Source of the DNA: an uncultured Rhodospirillales bacterium
GTDB lineage: Bacteria; Pseudomonadota; Alphaproteobacteria; Rhodospirillales; UBA2165
Direction: 5' to 3'
DNA length: 33,951 nucleotides
Assembly: GCA_905614355.1 (NCBI GenBank)
Contig: CAJQSN010000063.1
Coordinates: forward strand, 1-33,951
The notes under the pieces are model-generated. The model did not search any database and was not told the origin of the DNA. It saw only the letters and a list, made by a program, of their open reading frames with translations. Both the position numbers and the translations under genes were made by a program. The stretch's first letter is position 1. Every line of letters starts with the position of its first letter. This document shows, piece by piece, positions 30,540 through 33,951 of the stretch.

Positions 30540-30643
30540 TGGACTAACAATATCCTTTTTAACTGGAGTTTAGTGGGATATAGAGGTATAAAATTTTCTT
30601 TTATCAGACTATTATCTACATTTAGACATAGCGAGTAAAGACC

Positions 30644-32038
30644 ATGACAAAAGAATGGTCGCCAAAGAGTTGGCGCAATAAGAATATATTACAAATCCCG
30701 AAGTATCCGGATCAGACAAAACTCGAAGAAGCTGAGAAAATACTTTCTGGGTTTCCACCGTTGGTTTTTGCTGGCGAGGCCCGTGCATTGAAACGAGGTC
30801 TTGCAAAAGTTGCATCTGGTGAAGCCTTTCTCTTACAGGGCGGAGACTGTGCTGAAAGTTTTCAAGAATTCCATCCTGATAATATTAGAGATACGTTTAA
30901 AGTTTTGTTGCAAATGGCCGTAGTATTAATATTTGGAGCGGCTTGTCCTGTGATTAAAGTGGGACGGTTGGCAGGGCAATTTGCTAAGCCTCGTTCAGGG
31001 GATATAGAAGAAATTGGAGGATTAAAATTACCAAGTTATCGTGGTGATATTATAAATGGTATAGAATTTGATGAGAAAAAGCGTACACCTGATCCAGACA
31101 GGATGATACAAGCTTATAATCAGTCTGCCTCCACATTAAATTTGGTTCGTGCATTTGCCCAAGGTGGTTTTGCCGACCTGCATCGCGTGCATCAATGGAA
31201 CATGGGATTTGTTGCTGATGGGGCGATTGGAGAGCGTTATAAAGATATAGCGGAGCGCCTAGATGATGCACTTAATTTTATGGCGGCTTGTGGTCTTACC
31301 TCTGAGACGACACCTCAATTACAAGAAACAGATTTTTACACTTCGCATGAAGCGCTTTTGCTCAGTTATGAAGAAGCTATGACCCGTATCGATTCGCTGA
31401 CAGGTGAATGGTATGATACGTCTGCACATATGCTTTGGGTGGGAGAACGGACCAGACAATTGGATAGTGCTCATCTAGAATTTTTGAGGGGTGTTGCTAA
31501 CCCGATTGGCGCTAAAGTTGGACCCACGACAGATCCAGATTATTTAATTAAATTAATCGATTGTCTGAATCCAAAAAATGAACCTGGCCGCTTAACTTTA
31601 ATAGCTCGAATGGGGGCTGATAAAGTGGAGGAGGTGCTCCCAGCTTTAGTTCGAAAAATAAAAGATGAAGGACGCATTGTTGTTTGGTCCTGTGACCCGA
31701 TGCATGGTAACACGGTCAAAGCCAATAGTGGCTATAAAACTCGCCATTTCAATGAAATTCTTCGAGAAGTCGAAGGTTTCTTTTCCGTCCATAGTGCGGA
31801 GGGGACCCATCCAGGGGGTGTTCATTTTGAACTTACGGGTCAAGATGTCACGGAGTGTGTTGGTGGCGCTCAAGCAATAACTGAAGCTGATCTTTCTAGT
31901 CGTTATCACACTCATTGTGATCCGCGTTTGAATGCTCGTCAGGCATTAGAGCTGGCTTTCGCATTTTCCGATAGGCTTAAAAAAGATCGTATAATAAATA
32001 ATTCAAGTGTCATGAAACAGGTTGTTGCTGGTTTTTAG
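30644..32038 (+). CDS. Class II 3-deoxy-7-phosphoheptulonate synthase
   Basis: A 464-residue enzyme of the plant-type (class II) family: WSPKSWRNK start, [11 protein letters not shown] with metal-ligand cysteine, [38 protein letters not shown] (active-site and metal-binding histidine), [18 protein letters not shown] and the final [10 protein letters not shown] with the aspartate ligand. It joins PEP and erythrose-4-phosphate in the first step of the shikimate pathway. The full motif set is intact. Often named aroG/aroF or aroH in this class; I leave the symbol open. Start ATG follows gcgag weakly. Confidence 0.94.
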   Translation: MTKEWSPKSWRNKNILQIPKYPDQTKLEEAEKILSGFPPLVFAGEARALKRGLAKVASGEAFLLQGGDCAESFQEFHPDNIRDTFKVLLQMAVVLIFGAACPVIKVGRLAGQFAKPRSGDIEEIGGLKLPSYRGDIINGIEFDEKKRTPDPDRMIQAYNQSASTLNLVRAFAQGGFADLHRVHQWNMGFVADGAIGERYKDIAERLDDALNFMAACGLTSETTPQLQETDFYTSHEALLLSYEEAMTRIDSLTGEWYDTSAHMLWVGERTRQLDSAHLEFLRGVANPIGAKVGPTTDPDYLIKLIDCLNPKNEPGRLTLIARMGADKVEEVLPALVRKIKDEGRIVVWSCDPMHGNTVKANSGYKTRHFNEILREVEGFFSVHSAEGTHPGGVHFELTGQDVTECVGGAQAITEADLSSRYHTHCDPRLNARQALELAFAFSDRLKKDRIINNSSVMKQVVAGF

Positions 32039-32222
32039 TTGTTTTGAAATTAAGGCATGGGCCCTTTGTATTAGTTAAGTTAATATTTTTATTACATTTA
32101 TCTAACCATGTAATTGACGTTAAGGCTACGTGATTAGGTCGTCTCTCGAGGTATTGACTGGTTTGAGGCTCTCCTCTAATGCTAGCCTAACACAACTATA
32201 TCTTATTAAGTGAATTACATTA

Positions 32223-33905
32223 ATGACTAATAACCTCTTAATTGCGCTTGCCCAAATAAATTCTACTGTTGGTGATGTTGACGGTAATATTGAATTAATT
32301 AAAAAGGCTCGAAAAGCGGCCAGTATTGCCGGTGCGGATATCGTGATAGCTGGTGAATTAACAGTCAGTGGTTATCCTCCAGAAGATTTGGTTCTGAAAC
32401 CGGCATTTATGGATTGTATTGAAGAAAAAGTTTTAGCTTTGGCTGCAAAAACTGCAGATGGGGGTCCTGCTCTAATAGTAGGCGCACCTTGGCGGCAAGA
32501 TGGTAAACTCTTTAATGCAGTGATGTTGCTGGATAAGGGAGAAATTATCACTATTCGCTATAAGAATTTACTGCCTACGTACGGTGTTTTTGATGAGGAT
32601 CGTGTCTTTGAGAGAGGACCTATGCCGGGACCTATTTCTTTCAATGGCGTTCGACTTGGTGTGATGATCTGTGAAGATATGTGGGAACCAGATGTCACAG
32701 AGTGTCTTGATGAATCAGGGGCAGAAATTTTGATTGTAATCAATGGGTCACCTTTCGAAGTAGACAAGTCGGATCGCCGTTTAAATTTAGCGGTTGCCCG
32801 TGTAACGGAAACTGGTTTGCCACTAGCATATATAAATTTGGTTGGTGGTCAGGATGAACTTGTATTTGATGGTGGCTCATTTGTATTGAATGCCGACCGC
32901 CAACTCCAAGTGCAGATGCCAGCTTTTGTAGAAGGGTTATTTATTAGTGAATGGATAAAATCTGATGAAGGATGGTCTTGTTTAAAAGGTGATATAGAGC
33001 CAGCTCTTGAAGCTAAAGAACAAGCTTTAATGTCAATTTATCATGCAATGGTTTTGGGTCTCAGAGATTATGTAAATAAAAACCACTTTCCTGGAATTAT
33101 TTTGGGGTTGTCTGGGGGCATTGATTCTGGCCTTTCAGCTGCGGTCGCTGTTGATGCAATCGGCGCTGAGCGGGTACATTGTATAATGATGCCATCGCCA
33201 TATACTTCTAACGAAAGTCTGGAGGATGCGGCTGAGCAGGCTACTCTCTTAGGCATCACATACGATACCGTTCCAATAAATGATGCTATGCAGGCTTTTG
33301 AGGCTATGCTAGCACCAATATTTGGCAATACGGAACCGGATACTACGGAAGAAAATATTCAGGCTCGTGCGCGTGGGCTTATTATTATGGCAATTTCAAA
33401 TAAGCGTGGCTTTATGCCGCTAACTACGGGTAACAAGTCAGAAATGTCAGTTGGATATGCAACGCTTTATGGTGATATGTGTGGTGGCTATTCCGTTTTA
33501 AAGGATGTTTATAAGACTACAGTATTCTCCGTATCAAATTGGCGCAATAAGAACCTTGTGCCAGGATTTATGGGCCCACAGGGCTTGGTTATTCCCGATC
33601 GTATAATAAATAAAAGACCATCTGCAGAGTTAAAACCTGATCAATTCGACGACGATAGCCTGCCGACTTATGACGTTCTTGATGATATATTAATTAGCTT
33701 GATTGAGGGTGAGAGCGCGGTAGATGATATCGTAGCAAAAGGCCATGATCCGGATACGGTGCGACGTGTTTGGCACATGCTTGACCGGGCTGAGTACAAA
33801 CGCCGCCAAGCGCCGCCAGGTGTAAAAATTTCTTCTCGGGCCTTTGGGCGTGATCGCCGTTATCCTATTACCAATGGATTTACTAACTTAATGTGGAAAA
33901 ATTAA
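32223..33905 (+). CDS. nadE: Glutamine-dependent NAD+ synthetase
   Basis: A 560-residue fusion. The N-terminal nitrilase domain shows the Glu-Lys-Cys triad: AGELTVSGYPPEDL, YKNLLPTYGVFDE and GVMICEDMWEP. The C-terminal synthetase domain has the PP-loop ILGLSGGIDSGLSAAVA, then CIMMPSPYTS, and LTTGNKSEMSVGYATLYGDM, and ends FGRDRRYPITNGF. Ammonia from glutamine amidates deamido-NAD with ATP, the last step of NAD synthesis. Length is normal and the reading frame ends 46 bases before the window edge. The gap 32039-32222 upstream holds no recognised feature. Confidence 0.94.
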   Translation: MTNNLLIALAQINSTVGDVDGNIELIKKARKAASIAGADIVIAGELTVSGYPPEDLVLKPAFMDCIEEKVLALAAKTADGGPALIVGAPWRQDGKLFNAVMLLDKGEIITIRYKNLLPTYGVFDEDRVFERGPMPGPISFNGVRLGVMICEDMWEPDVTECLDESGAEILIVINGSPFEVDKSDRRLNLAVARVTETGLPLAYINLVGGQDELVFDGGSFVLNADRQLQVQMPAFVEGLFISEWIKSDEGWSCLKGDIEPALEAKEQALMSIYHAMVLGLRDYVNKNHFPGIILGLSGGIDSGLSAAVAVDAIGAERVHCIMMPSPYTSNESLEDAAEQATLLGITYDTVPINDAMQAFEAMLAPIFGNTEPDTTEENIQARARGLIIMAISNKRGFMPLTTGNKSEMSVGYATLYGDMCGGYSVLKDVYKTTVFSVSNWRNKNLVPGFMGPQGLVIPDRIINKRPSAELKPDQFDDDSLPTYDVLDDILISLIEGESAVDDIVAKGHDPDTVRRVWHMLDRAEYKRRQAPPGVKISSRAFGRDRRYPITNGFTNLMWKN

Positions 33906-33951
33906 TAATTTGATTGTTGGTTTCATAAGTTAAAAAATTTAAGACGCGGTC

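Noticed and set aside
31646-31915. Antisense open frame inside the DAHP synthase gene
   Set aside because: Shadow of a strongly conserved enzyme gene on the other strand, with no start signals.

Overview
The window looks like a piece of an AT-rich alphaproteobacterial genome, probably marine. The class is inferred from the right-hand core genes (glutathione reductase, class II DAHP synthase, glutamine-dependent NAD synthetase in one direction), from small families common in that class (DUF1289, DUF2256, DUF2007, GFA, ProX-type deacylase) and from low GC. No rRNA, tRNA or CRISPR array was seen.

Left accessory region, about 0.9-4.8 kb and 11.6-19.2 kb: a patchwork of small exported-protein genes (Sel1, MORN, Adhesin_E-like, ricin-type lectin, histidine phosphatase) and many broken pieces of them. 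Eight copies of a 31-bp box occur here; seven end exactly at an ATG, with invariant spacing. The box looks like an extended -10 promoter placed so that transcription would start at the A of the ATG (leaderless mRNA). Similar signal-peptide leaders are joined to different mature domains, and some have lost their mature part and sit in front of captured genes. A small helix-turn-helix-like gene occurs once intact (12747-13151) and as several fragments interleaved with the boxes and with relic MORN and Sel1 tails. It is the best candidate for an agent or marker of the shuffling.

Inserted in this patchwork, on the minus strand at 5.07-11.31 kb, is an operon whose genes match by family and order the first steps of O-methyl phosphoramidate biosynthesis known from the Campylobacter capsule (Cj1415-Cj1419): L-glutamine kinase, cytidylyltransferase, glutamine amidotransferase, CysC-like kinase and methyltransferase. 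It is headed by a sulfotransferase-fold protein that is a candidate final transferase. The kinase gene carries one in-frame amber codon; reading through it restores a full-length 169-residue protein. A second minus-strand surface-sugar pair (deacetylase and formyltransferase, 14.1-15.8 kb) lies in the patchwork too.

Middle region, 19.2-28.1 kb: single genes of mixed function (DUF4174, GNAT, GFA, DUF1289, ProX-like, SAM methyltransferase, amidase, GMC oxidoreductase) and a Rieske oxygenase pseudogene with three lesions.

Right region, 28.1-33.9 kb: intact core metabolism (gor, a convergent MDR reductase, class II DAHP synthase, nadE).
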